A stretch of 64,000 nucleotides of DNA from Zymoseptoria tritici IPO323 (taxonomy: Eukaryota; Ascomycota; Dothideomycetes; Mycosphaerellales; Mycosphaerellaceae): NCBI RefSeq assembly GCF_000219625.1, contig NC_018211.1, positions 2,232,001 through 2,296,000 on the forward strand, read 5' to 3'. The position numbers were made by a program, and so were the translations under genes. Shown piece after piece: positions 32,382 through 44,196 of this stretch. The notes under the pieces were generated by a model. It was not told the DNA's origin. It searched no databases and was given only the letters and a program-made list of their open reading frames with translations. The stretch's first letter is position 1. Each line of letters begins with the position of its first letter.

Positions 32382-33483
32382 CTACACGTCGACGCCATCG
32401 ACGACCATACCCTTCTGCCACTTGTAGCACATCTTCCTCGCCACCTCATCAGCCGCATCGTCCGACACCAGGGCTCCGACGAGGTACAGAGCGCCGTCCA
32501 TACCGGACGTCACGCCGCTGGTGGTCAACACACGGAGCCCTCCCAGACGGAGGTTCGCACGCTTGAGCACGCTCTCGCGGCGGTTGTTGCTGAGCTTGAG
32601 ACTCATGCTGCCCTTGCGAGCGTTGGACATGCGACGGCCACTGCCATTGGTGACTTCTTCAATCGGAGAGATGCCGCCGGCGGAGCTCTTGCGGCGCTTG
32701 TGTTCCTTGAGCTCCTTGCGGGTCAAGACGTATGGGTTCTCGTCTTCATTCTCGCCGAGGTCGAAGCGGAGGTTGTTGACGACGTAGCGTTCTTCGACGA
32801 CGTCGACCCGCTCAGCCATGTCGCGCTGAGCCACGTTGGAGCAGGCGATCTCGAACTTGGTGATGAAGTCCGGGTGCGTGGTGGCGGTGAGGCCGCTGAG
32901 GATGCCGGCTTCGGCGAGGAAGAGGGAGCCCGTGCAGACGGACATGAGGGAGCGTTCGCGGTTGGGGTTTTTCTTCTGCAGTTCGGCGAAGGCTTTGATG
33001 AGGGCGAGGGGTTGTTTCTTGTTCTTGACGACGTCTTCGTGGGAGCCGCCGGGAATGACGAGGACGTCGATCTCGGAGAGACGCTTCAGAGCTTCGTCGT
33101 AGGTGATGTGGGCGCGGAGGGAGGCGCCTTGGAGGGTGGTGACATGCTCTTGTGGGCCGGCGAAGATGGTGCGGAAGGCTTTGGAGTCTGTGGTGGAGGA
33201 GGGAGGGGTTGAGTCAGAGGCGGGGTATGCAATGTGGTGTTGTGTTGTGTTGTGGTATGCTCACCTGGGTTCTTCGCATCGTGCTGAGCCCAGCTGAAGA
33301 CTTCCAAGGGACCGACGGCGTCCATGGTGTCCATGTTGTCGTGGAGGGTGATGAGGACCTTGAGTGGCTCGAAGACGCCCTCAGGTTCTTCCGTGCTGTA
33401 GGAGAGAGGCAGCTTGTCAGCGTGGTGTTGAGGGAGAGAGGAGTGAGGTGATGATGGAGGATGTTGACATACATTGCACTCAT
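32382..33483 (-). CDS. DJ-1/PfpI (ThiJ) superfamily protein
   Basis: Three exons: 33473-33483 (an 11-nt first exon), 33265-33395 and 32382-33187 (315 aa). Both introns are 77 nt with GTATGT/CTACAG and GTGAGC/CCACAG ends, and the frames join as AT|C and G|AC. The alpha/beta core is FEPLKVLITLHDNMDTMDAV, IDVLVIPGGS, and the nucleophile elbow SVCTGSLFLAEAGIL with Cys132. A Lys/Arg/Ser-rich insertion (about 210-250, KELKEHKRRKSSAGG) interrupts the C-terminal half, making it longer than the ~230 aa typical of the family. The C-terminus has LRVLTTSGVTSGMDGALYLV, typical of the GATase-like subgroup. The biochemical role (glyoxalase, chaperone or hydratase) cannot be told from sequence. Confidence 0.85.
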
Positions 33484-34426
33484 CGTAGCGGTGTTGTGTG
33501 GTGTGATGGATTGGATTGGTGTGAGGGTGGTTGATGAAGAAAGGAAGATGAAACCGAGTCGAAGGGAAGAAACAGCTTTGAGCTCTTGGGAGTTGTCACT
33601 TCATCTCTCTTCGCATTGGGTGGACAGCTCCCGTCATGCTCACCTGTCCCCTTCCTGCTCTCGTGACACCCGACAAGGAGCTTGGGCCCCTTTCGCGTCA
33701 CCAAGAATCTGACGGAAAGACGTCCCTGCGGCGGGGCATCGGGGGAGCGACCCGTGGAAATCCGGGGAAGCTCCCAAGTCCACGGCATGTCGCGGATATG
33801 TCGACAAATCCACGAGAGCCGTACAGAGCACCGGCAGAATGACGGAGCCACGAAGCATCCATATCATCGTCCACCGTGTCCCCCGCACTTTCATCATGAA
33901 ACAGAGCGTTGCGCTAATTTAATGCCACTAGCGTGAGGGGCACTGGAGCGTGGTCGTTGCACGTGCTCGAGTTTGTCCTCCCTCTTCCAACCGCGATATC
34001 GCTCAGTATTGCCCACCCAAGGTCTCATCCACACATATACGCCCGTCCCTCCTTTCAAAGTCCTCGAAATAGCAAGATTGGACAGAGAAATCGAACTTCC
34101 TTGCTCCTATCAAGCTTTCGATCACGAAACCCTGGCCCGGATCATCTCTGGCTGTAGTCGGACCGGAAGGTCACGCATGTACAAGAGTACAGTACACACT
34201 GGTCGCGTGTGGTGTGGTGCGACTGCTCATGGTGATGGAATAGGAGGAGCAGGAGGCAATACCCACTCTAATCGGTGTAGGCTACGAAAGCATGGCCAGC
34301 ACAGTCGTAGGTAACATTGCACACGTCTCAGAACCAGAACACCGCCGTACATAAATCTCAGGCACGCAATGCATCCCTCCCCTCCCCTCCACCCATCCCC
34401 TCCACCCATCTGCCCCACCTCCCTAC
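33484..34426. other. Intergenic region
   Basis: About 940 bp between the DJ-1-type start and the P450 3' end. It contains C-rich tracts (34,375-34,440) but no supported gene. Confidence 0.4.
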
Positions 34427-36185
34427 CTACCTCCTCCTCTCCCCACAAACAACCTCACAATCCCCCAAATCCACCGTAAAATGATCCTTCGTGCCCCTCA
34501 AAATCCTGCTCCCGTCCTCCCCGTCCGCCAGCCTCCAGTCAAATTTCTGTACCAACCGCGTCGTCAGAGTCCGCAACTCCATCAACGCTAAATTTTTGCC
34601 GATACAACCCATCGGACCCATGGAAAAGGGCGCGAAGGCGTCTTTGTGCTTCACTTTGTCGCTTTGGGTGGACCAGCGTTCGGGGAGGAATGTGTCGGGT
34701 TGGGCGTAGATGTCGGGGTCTGGGGTGGGTGAGGATGGTCAGTTGGATGTGATTGAGGGGAGGAGTAGAGATGATACTGACCTCGACCCATAACGAACAT
34801 GGGCGTCACGAACTGTACGTTCCCTGGGATCCAGGTGTCGCCGACTTTGAGACCCTCGGGAGGAGTTAAGCGTTCAACACCAGATGGGACGGGCGGGTGC
34901 ATGCGGAGGGCTTCGTTGATGCAGCCGTTCAAGATCGGAGCGTTGCGGATATCTTTGTCCTGCCAGTCGCCGGTCGTGAGCGGGTCGAGCTCTTCGCGGA
35001 GTTTCTCAACGATCTCCGGGTTCTGCGCGAGATGGAAGAATAAGTATGTGAACGTCGCGGCTGTCGTGTCACTTCCCGCCACGATGATGAGTCGAGCGTC
35101 CGCTTGCAACATCGTGTCCTTTTCCGGATGAGGCACGTCTTTGTATGCTTTGAGTAGCCAGCCCATGATGTCCACGTCTCGTTTCGTGTTGCCTTCATTT
35201 TGCACTCGCCAGGTCAGTTCGGAGACGCAGAAGTTGACGAATTTCTGGTAGCCGGCGGAGAGGCCGGGGATGGCGGTCAAGAGACGGAAGAACCAGAGTG
35301 GAAGTCTGTATGCGAGGGGCTGCATGCCTTCGTCCAGCATTTCCAGTTCGTGGGGTTTCTCGCCTTTGTCCAGCATACCGTAGTCGCGGCCGAACGCCAA
35401 TAGACCCATGGCGTCGAAGGAGAACAGGTTGAACCATTTCGTGAGATTGACGGGTTTGTCGCCGTGCTCGGCGATTTTGGTGAGGAATTTGTCGTTGAAG
35501 GTTTGGATTTCCGTCTCGTAGTCGCGGATGGCTTTTTCCGAGAATGCAGGAGCCCAGACACGACGTCTGCGGTCGTGGAGGCCTTTGTCGCGAGAGGTTT
35601 GCATGGAGGTCAAGGGCTTGTCGCCATCGTACCAGATCGATTTCGTGACGCGGGACTTGGCTCCGTAGGCAAGTTCCATGATTTCGGGATCGGTGATGGA
35701 GAGGTCGTTGGTTCCGATCCGGACGATTTTGCCGTGCTTCTTGTGCTGGGCTTGGAGCCAGTAGTAGCCATCGGATTTGGCGGCCAGCTGGGTTGAGAGC
35801 CAGAAGTTGGAGATTCTGGCGGCTGCATGTGTTCAGGTCAACTTCTGATTGTATTTTGAGCTTCTCGAGGCAGTAGCTTACGATATGGTCCAGGAAATCT
35901 GTTGAGCGGGTTGAGAAGTAGGCGGTATACAAGGCAGTTGCCAAAAAGCGCCGCCAGCAGAGCACCGGACGCCCAGGTCAAGGTGCTGAAGGCGGCAGAG
36001 GTAGTCAAGCCATATGATGCTGTCAGGGCAAAGAAGCCCGCGATGTTGGCAAGCAGAAAAGTGTTGATGAACCTCAGAGCGTGCATGTGCGTCTCGAAGC
36101 GGTTGAAGTACAGCCAGTACAAGCCAGTGCCGGCAGCAAAGGCTCCAAGGCTGCTAATCGCCAGCGGCGCTGCTGCGGTTGACAT
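34427..36185 (-). CDS. Cytochrome P450 monooxygenase, 545 aa
   Basis: Exons are 35882-36185, 34782-35822 and 34427-34719. Introns of 59 and 62 nt (GTAAGC/ATGCAG and GTCAGT/CCCCAG) join the frames as C|CC and G|AC. The N-terminus has two or three hydrophobic segments before the Pro hinge NPLNRFPGPYPAR, so the protein is ER-anchored. The I-helix is AGSDTT (about 350), the K-helix NEALR (about 405), and PERW is followed by the heme loop FAPFSMGPMGCIGK with Cys487. All core P450 motifs are intact. It resembles fungal P450s of the benzoate-4-monooxygenase-like/CYP67 group, but the subfamily and substrate are not determined. No biosynthetic partner genes adjoin it. The MULE-A end lies only 149 bp upstream of its start codon. 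Confidence 0.9.
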
Positions 36186-38590
36186 GATGTGGGCTCAAGT
36201 GGTCGTCTATGCCAATGTCGTGTGTTTGAAGGAAAACTGGTCTCCGAAGAAAGACCAGACGGTTCCCTATGCTATGAATGCAACACGGCAATGCCTTGAG
36301 TGTCACCCCACTATACGCAACGGTGTCTACAGCCCGGCCGACCAGTCGCACATGCCAAGCCGACTAGTCAAATTCCGACATTTTCGCGTTTAGGGTCGGC
36401 CGAGGAAGTAAGGGGTAGGCTTGGCATTAGTAAAAAATCTTTATACGTAGCATCGCGACGCTGTTTTGTAAAATATTACGTAAAATTATACCTTTCTTTA
36501 CTATAGATTTACTTAAGGCTTTATATACCGACGGGCTCTATAACGAGGACGATCTTTTCGAGGCTACTTATACGATTACCCTACTAGACGAGAAGGTAGC
36601 CTAATATGTTATATAATACGTTTCCGAACATATTCGCGAATACGTTCGAAAACGTATTTATTCTAGTATTAACTAATATATCGATCCCTATAGGACGTTC
36701 TACTACCCGATACTATTATTATAGAGTATTAAGGTATCGTAATAATAGTAGTAGACATCGAGGTAGTATCTATAATACTAGAATATCCTAAGACGTATAT
36801 AGCCGGCTACGTATATATTATCGACACTCGAATAACGCCTAACCTTAAGGCGAAGCTAGAGAAATCGGGGTATTCGGTAAGTAGCGCTTTAACGTATTAC
36901 TAAACGTATTCCCGAACACGTTTAGTAATACGTTAAGTAATATATTTCTCTTTCTTTTACTTACGATATTCGCTAATATATTTCCCTATAGACCGAGTAT
37001 TATATAATAAGAGACTATCTACCTAAGGACTCTCGGTATCGATTCCTCGATAACGCTCCGTATATACATATTATTAGTACTTATAGCGGAATACGGGCTT
37101 ACGAATATATTAAGCTGTAGTATCTAATATAGAGCTTTACTAAGGTTCCTATCGATTACTAGGAGAATTAGGATACCGAGCGGCTACTAATATCCTTATT
37201 TAAGAGAGATAAGCGGAAGATCGACGCGAATAGGTAAGTTATATCTATAACATGTTTTTTAACATGTTCGTTAACGTATTCGGGAATACGTTAAACTACC
37301 GGTTTAGATATACTCGAACCTTAATATAATCGAAAATATAATCTAGGCCTCCGTAACGCCTAAATATGTTCGCGAACATGTTTAGGTTCGCTAACGCCTA
37401 ACGCTAAAGGGGATAGGCCTAATATAAGGAACCGGACTAAGGAGTCTAATATAGCCGAACGTGTTCGCGAACATATTCTAGCTTTACGAACATGTTCGAG
37501 CTTATATTTTACCTCGACTAATAATTTAATAGGTACTATTACTCGATTAAGAGGTCCTTCGAGAGGCGGAGCGCGTATAGTAATAAGAAGGCGGGTATCT
37601 CGTAATAACTAAGCTACTAGCCGGTATTCGTATATAATATACGAATAGTAAGGGTAATATGTTCCTAAACGTATTACGGAACGTGTTCGCTAATGTATTA
37701 AGTAGACTATTTTAGGGCAACCTAAGGTTTATATTTAATACCGATACTATATACCCTACGCCTAGTAGTATTATATTCGGTCGTTTAATCCTTACGGGGA
37801 AACCGATATTAACTATTTAGAGCTACGGTTCGAGGATTCCTATACCCTCCTAATAGAGGCCTACGAGATTATCGAGACTATTATATTAAGGCGGCGCCTA
37901 TATAGTAAGTAAATACGTTCCTAAATATGTTTATAAGTATATTACTTAATATATCCCCTAATACTTTTCTAGGTAAGGTCTATATATAGGGCGAGGGCGA
38001 GCTTATTATATATCCGTATCCTATAAGGTTCGTCGTTTAGATTCCGAAGAATCTTATCTAAACGCCGTATACTATTCTTATCTCTTAAGGCGTTTATAAT
38101 TACGTTCTACCGCCGCTAAATAAGATACCGATAGAAGTTTAAAAAGAGCTAGAGGAAATTATCGAGTAAATATACGATTCGGAGCTAACGACGGGTAAGC
38201 TATCTCGAAAGGCCCTTTAAAGATATTATATAAGATATTTATAAACGTATTACGTAATACGTTGTCGAATATATTAGGCCGCTACTAACTAGTAATAGCT
38301 CGGTTCTTCGTTAGCTAATAAGTAAAGGACTACTAGGAGTTAAAGGGGAAGCCCTCCCTTAGCTAGGTTTATAACTCGTTAAATAATACGGCTAAGATTA
38401 TAGCTTTAATCGATAAATAGAAGGCCCTATACTACCCGGACGGCCGTAATTTCCGTACTATACTCCTAGACTACGAGTAGGAGAAGAGGGATCCCGAGAT
38501 AGTAAGACCTATCTACCCGAACGTATTCGTTAATACGTTCTAGAACGTATTAACGAACATATTACTTATTATACCTCCCGCTATATTAGC

Positions 38591-38600
38591 TAATATAATA
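38591..38600. repeat. Target-site duplication of LINE copy A (3' side)
   Basis: TAATATAATA occurs here and again at 44187-44196, bracketing LINE copy A. Confidence 0.8.
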
Positions 38601-38814
38601 TTGTTTGTTTTGTTTGTTTGTTTGTTCTATTTACGTCCTATAGGAGTCTATAACTATGTAGGACGGCTGTCTCGCGACAGCAATCTATCTATGTACAATC
38701 GTTGTTCTCTCGTATCTCTTAACCTTAGGGAAAGACCCGTGCCTAGGATAGTAGCAAGCTAGTATCGAAGGACTTTAAAGAAAGATAAATAAGGAAAAGT
38801 AAAAGGAGTGTAGG

Positions 38815-41800
38815 CTAGACGGTCTCGTCTTCGCCTCTTGCTAGGTGCTAGGACCTAGAAGCAATCTTTATATCCGAGAGAAAGGTAGTAAGGTGTTTCC
38901 GGAGTTCCTTATCTTCTACTATTTCTAGTAGAGATTGTGCTTGTCGTAGTAGTAGTAGCCTAAATACATCGTAGATAGGGCAGCTACATACGAGGTGTTC
39001 TACTGTTTCTCGTCGTCCGCAAGGGCAGTCTAGCGTCGTTACGTGTCTAAAGCAATAGAGATAGGACTTTAGGTATCCGTGTCCTAATAGGATAGTATAG
39101 AAGGTACTAGTTAAAGCGCGTCTTCCTCCTATTCTATGTTTTCCTAGCGAGCTCTATAGAAATCGACTAAGGTAGCTATTTGTATTCCTAGGTACCTTAT
39201 TAATCTCCCGTTGTCTTACTATTTCGTATCGGGTTTTCTAGACGCTAAAGAGATCGTCTTTTGCGTAGTTAGCCCTCTCGTATTCTACAAAATGCTTGTA
39301 TTGTCGGAGTCGATAACAGAGTAGTTATATCTATATTCTCTATCGTTTTTGCGGAAGTATCTCTCTCGAGTCCTCGTATCGGACTTCTCGCGTATCCGAA
39401 GGCGCGCTTTAGATAGCGAGTCTTATAGGGTAGTTTTCGGGTAGCTTTACTACGCGTAGAGAGTATAAAATTAACTATCTCTCTAGGCATAGATCTAGGG
39501 GGAAGAGATTTAACTCTACTTCGGACGGGACGTTTAGGGCGGTACGGAAAACGCCTAGGATCTTTCTATAAGCTTTACTTTATAGAGATACTAGAGGTTT
39601 TATGCTCTTTTTCGACCGCTACCAAACCGGGGCCCCGTAGTCTACTATTATAGTAACGCAGGCTAGGTAGATCTTTCTTAACGATATAGAAGATAGACCG
39701 CGTTCGGTATTTGCTAGTCTTTCTAATTAATAGAATACTGCTTATACTTGTACCGATCTTATTGCAATATACTCCTTAAAGGTAAGACCGGCGTCTAGCT
39801 AAATCCTAAGCTACCTTATCGCTTTCTTTACCGGGCGAACAATATCGCTATTTAGAAGAATTACCGGGCAATTAGACCCTTTCCCTTTCGAGAAGTGTAC
39901 TAGGTCTATCTTTGCTAGGTCGAAAGTAATTAAGTTCTTCTTTCCTAGGTCTATTAGCCTTCTTGCCTTACGTTCTAGTACCTTAGAGTTCTTCTTAAGG
40001 GACGTAGACAAGGTAGATAGTCTAATATTGTTAACGTAGGAACTAGGAGTAACTCCTTATAGCGAGAAGAATATGTCGCGCATATAGATAAGAAAGAGGA
40101 TAGGAGATATCGGGCTACCTTACAGAACGCCGATCTCTACGTCCTAGAATTCCTATATCTGTCCGTCAAATGCTATTCGTAGGCGTCTATTACTTATAAA
40201 CGACTAAACCTAATATATAAGGCTATACGGAAGCCTTAACTAGATTATTATTCTTAATAGTCGGTTTTTTATAACGTAGTTATATACTTCTCTTACATCG
40301 AGGAAGATAACCGAAGTCTTCTTTTTCTTTCTTCGATTCTCCTCGATTTCGTTCGTTAAGAGAAGCACTATATCGATAGCCGATTTCTTCTTTCGCCTTC
40401 CTAACTACAAGTCGTATAAAAGGGGCTTCGTCTCTACGATAATCCCTAGGCGTTTTGCAAGTATTCTCTTACTAATCTTACTAAGACAGTTTAAGAGAGA
40501 GATAACTCGGTAGGCCTTAGGGACCGAATAGTCTAGTTTTCCTAGCTTTACTAGAACTACGCCTATCGCAACTTTCCAGCATCGGGGGTAGTGTCCTTCG
40601 TTAAGTAGCCTACTATATATACGTAGAAAGGTAATAGGAATGGCGCCGTACGCTTTACTAATAATAGCTTGCGTAATGCCGTCTGGGCCCGGCGTTTTTC
40701 CTTTTACTATCTTCGTACTACAGGCGGCAGCGAGTTCCTCTTCGGTTAGCGTAGTCCAGCCCCAATCCCCGGCTGTATACGCTTCCCAACGGCTAGGCAG
40801 AGGTTCCTCGGCAGGAGGGCGCGGAAATAAGGCTTCGGAGAAGGCCTTACATTTCCCCTCGAAAGAATCTTCGTTGTTTATCGTAGGTATCTGTCTTCGG
40901 CTGCTATTCCTAGTATAGGATATAGCTTTAAAGATAGATTTCGAGTCTTCTTTTTTAAGGAAAGCGTTCTAGTAGTTCTTCTTAGCTGTTTTAATAGCTT
41001 AGAAGTACTCGTTTCTCGCTTTCGTATACGCCTCTTTCTCGTCTAGCGTCGGCGTACGTCCGTAGGTAAAGGTCTGTCTATATGTTCTAGACATTGTACG
41101 GCGTAGCGTGCGTAGCTCTCTATTCTACTAAGGTTTTGCGCAGGCGTATACTACTTTTTCTAGGATTGCTCCCCGCATCGATTTAGTAATACACGAGGTA
41201 AAGGAGTCTACGATGTCGTCGAGGGAGTTCGTATAGTTAATAGACGTCGCCTTGCTTATTAGGAGATCTGTAAACAGTTCCTAATCCGCGGAAGCTATAT
41301 CTAGAACTACTTTCTTCTATTAGGCTCGATCTTACGCGCTAATAAGGTCTATAGATATAGCCTTATAGTCTAAGCCTATCGGAATCGTTCTCTAGTCGAT
41401 TTCTTTCGTAGATAAGGATCCTCTTATAAACGTAAGGTCTAGGACCGACTTTGCGTCTAGGTGCGGCCTATAGAAGGTCCCGACACCTATCGTATTATAT
41501 AGAGTAAAGCCCTAGTCTTCTATCTACTCTATAAATTCGCGGGCACTAGTAGTATCCTTTCCCCTCGGATCCTAGGACGGGTGTCTAAGGTTAAAGTCTC
41601 CTACTAGTAGAGTGTTTAGAAGGAACGTGTTACGTAGAGAGTAGAGGCTTCTCTCTATTATTCGTCGGTTTTGCGGGTCCTCGGTATCCCGAAGGTCTTT
41701 CTCGTTATAGAGATTAACTATCTAGATCTTGTTGCCCTTCTTGTCTAAAATAACAAAGGAAAGTATGTCGCTGTCGTCTAATAAAATAGGAGAGATATTA

Positions 41801-42100
41801 ACGTTAAGTCTTATACTAATATATAGTATTGTTCTTAGCCGGATCGTCGAATCCGTAGTCGTTAGGAATAGCTAGTTGTAATCCTAGTGTACGATAGATC
41901 TTGTCTCTTTGTAGCCTATTATCGGGTCTTCTATAGTCTACGGTTCCTAGACTAGTAGAAGGTCGGCTTTCTACTTAACCGCGACGTCTAAGGTAGACTC
42001 TATAGCCTCGATAGATTAGTTAAAATTAATGTAGAAAATCTATAGAGAGTATTCTAATATATAGAACGTTCTAGGGGCCTCCCTTTCTATTATATGCGAT
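38815..42100 (-). pseudogene. LINE copy A ORF2 (endonuclease and reverse transcriptase), inactivated
   Basis: Homologous to the copy B ORF2 but full of TAG/TAA codons. A surviving open piece (39,811-40,011) differs from copy B by G-to-A and C-to-T type replacements only (Glu to Lys, Ala to Thr or Val, Thr to Ile, Asp to Asn, Pro to Leu, Gly to Ser). The start is approximate. Confidence 0.8.
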
Positions 42101-43220
42101 CCTTCGCCTTCTCGACTCTTAGGCTGTCCGCGCCTACGTATAGACGGTTTTAAATAGCCCTTTTTGCCTCCTCCTCGGTAGTAAAACCTACTAGAACTAT
42201 CGCCCTAGTAAGAGTCCTTCTTCTCTCTTCGTTTATTAGCCAAATCGGGGTACCTACAAGTTTAAGACCTCTATTAAAGGTCTTAATTTCTCGTTAAATG
42301 TCTTATAGGCCTGTTAGCGTGTTAAAGTTCGCGGTCGAGACGCTATAGACTACGACCTTATGCTAAAGAGAGTCCTCTATTACCTATGCCTCGCCTACAA
42401 TATCGGTAACCTTAGTAAGGCTATCGATCGTTTATTAGCGGGCTTTCTCTGTTACAAAGTTTAGGACAATATTACCCTAAACTAATTTCTTTATCGCAAG
42501 GATAGCTAGCTCTTAGTCTTCGCCTTTAAGAGCGTCGTTAATTTTGTCTTAGGTTGTGATCTAGTCGAGTTCTTTCTCTTTATCCTTTAGTATAAGGATA
42601 AGAGGCATCGGTTCTGCTTGTTCTTTCGGCTTACTAGCCCTTTAGGAGACAGTTGTCTACTATTGTTGTTATTGTTATTGTTATTATGTTGTCTTTATTA
42701 TCGAGGAGGTAGAGGTAGAGGTAGCGGATCCGCTATCTCCCTTAATAACGTCTACGAAAGTAGGCTTCTTCGCCTATACTACTAGTTTCTTTATTATCGT
42801 TTCTAGGTTCGAGACTTACTTTGCGAGGATTTGGGACGTTATCCTAAAGTCTGTATGCTCGGTAAAGTGCCGAAAGACTTCGAGAAGGTCGAGAACCCGG
42901 GTTTGTTCTTCTAGAATCCCGCCTAGATCCCCCGCTACTTCGACTAGTAGCTGTCGGGCTTATAGGATCTTCTCGTTCGCGGGCGTACGAGAGAGTGTTT
43001 ATTTCTTTCCGAGAGAAGGGCTACGAGTTAGGGAGCTACTAAATTCGAAGGGGTTTTGCCTTTTCCTAGGTAGGAAAGGAATGCCGGTTCTTTTTAATAG
43101 TTCCTTCGGCGACGGCAGGGTTTTAAGAGACTTAAACGTAACTTCCTCGTCCCCTCTAGCCGTAGCTTTTAGAGTCTAAGGGGCTAAGCTTGCGTCTATT
43201 ATTTCCGTCTCGGTAGACAT
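42100..43220 (-). pseudogene. LINE copy A ORF1 (gag-like), inactivated
   Basis: The ATG at 43220-43218 corresponds to the ORF1 start of copy B. It encodes the same Pro/Arg-rich N-terminus (LPRKRQNPFEFSSS-like) and is interrupted by RIP-type stops. The 3' limit is approximate. Confidence 0.65.
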
Positions 43221-44186
43221 TGTCTTATTATTGTTATTTGTTATTTAAAAAGAGGCTTAGTAGTCTTACGCCGAGAGGGCTACTTGTTCGTCTTTATTTC
43301 TAATCGCGTTCGGGTCCTAGCCTACTTACGATACTAGGGCACTCTTCTCCCTACTATACAAAATAGGAGTATAGGAGAAGGTATACTTTAAAGAGGAGAG
43401 AAGAGATATATAAATATACCTCTGCTTCTAGGAAGTACTCTAGCCTATAGCAACGTACGTCTTTATAATAGGCTTTAGAGGCGTTCTATAGGTAGCCGTA
43501 GTAGGTTCGGGACAACCTTTGTCTCTAGGGAAAGGTAAGCCTATACTCTATATAGAGTATCTAGCTATATAGCTAGTACTACTACTCTAATCCCTAGAGG
43601 TGCAAATTCGTCCTTACTAAACTACACTGCTCCTTTAGCTTCCTCTCTCGGCAGCGTAGGACAACAGGTAACTCTAGTATAGAGAGAACTAAGTGTATAT
43701 ATATGTTTGTATATCCTAGGAATACTACTCTTGTTTAGCCTGTAGCTCTTTTAAAATTCGACTAAATTAGGCGTTTAATAGCTAGAATAAAAGCTCTCGT
43801 CGAGGGCTTTTAAGCGGGCTACACGGCGTCCGAATCGGCGGCGTATTAGTTGTGTTGTAGTGTGTTAAAGTGTTGTAGTACAGGTTGTGAACCTTCCTTA
43901 TGCAATGCCCTAAACAGGGAATATTTCGAGTGTAGGGGAGGTAAGGTCGGAATAAGGTTTCGGAGGTAGGGGCCAAATCCCGGAGTTTAGGTTCAAATTT
44001 GCACCCTAAAGGGGGCAACAAGGTAAATCTTTAAACTCTAGTAGCGGCGTAGGTTTTAAGGGCAGCGGGGTAAATGCGGGTTCGTTAGAACGGCCTTAAT
44101 AAGGGCTTTCGAATAGTGCGTGTTTAGTAATAATCGGGTCAATATTGGGTGTACAATGGAAGTGCGGATGTCGATGGATTCTAAGG

Positions 44187-44196
44187 TAATATAATA
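44187..44196. repeat. Target-site duplication of LINE copy A (5' side)
   Basis: TAATATAATA, identical to 38591-38600. Confidence 0.8.

Larger units (their letters stand above)
38601..44186 (-). mobile_element. LINE copy A (Tad/I-type non-LTR retrotransposon), full length, RIP-dead
   Basis: Bounded by a 10-bp target duplication (TAATATAATA). The 3' end carries an (AAAC)n-type tail, seen as TTTG repeats at about 38601-38625. ORF1 starts at 43220 (minus) and ORF2 ends at 38817. The element is the inverse-oriented counterpart of copy B and aligns with it end to end, apart from C-to-T and G-to-A differences. The catalytic YVDDI of the reverse transcriptase reads YVNNI here (around 40,024-40,050), so it is inactive. 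Its 5' leader (43.6-44.18 kb) is less mutated than the body. Confidence 0.9.

Noticed and set aside
40640..40918. 92-codon frame identical to one at 61865-62143
   Set aside because: Both are the antisense strand of the same well-preserved stretch of LINE ORF2; identity reflects the repeat, not a conserved gene.
43782..44021. Similar short frames in 43782-44021 and 58806-59000
   Set aside because: They lie in the 5' leader of both LINE copies; conservation follows from the repeat and no protein feature is present.
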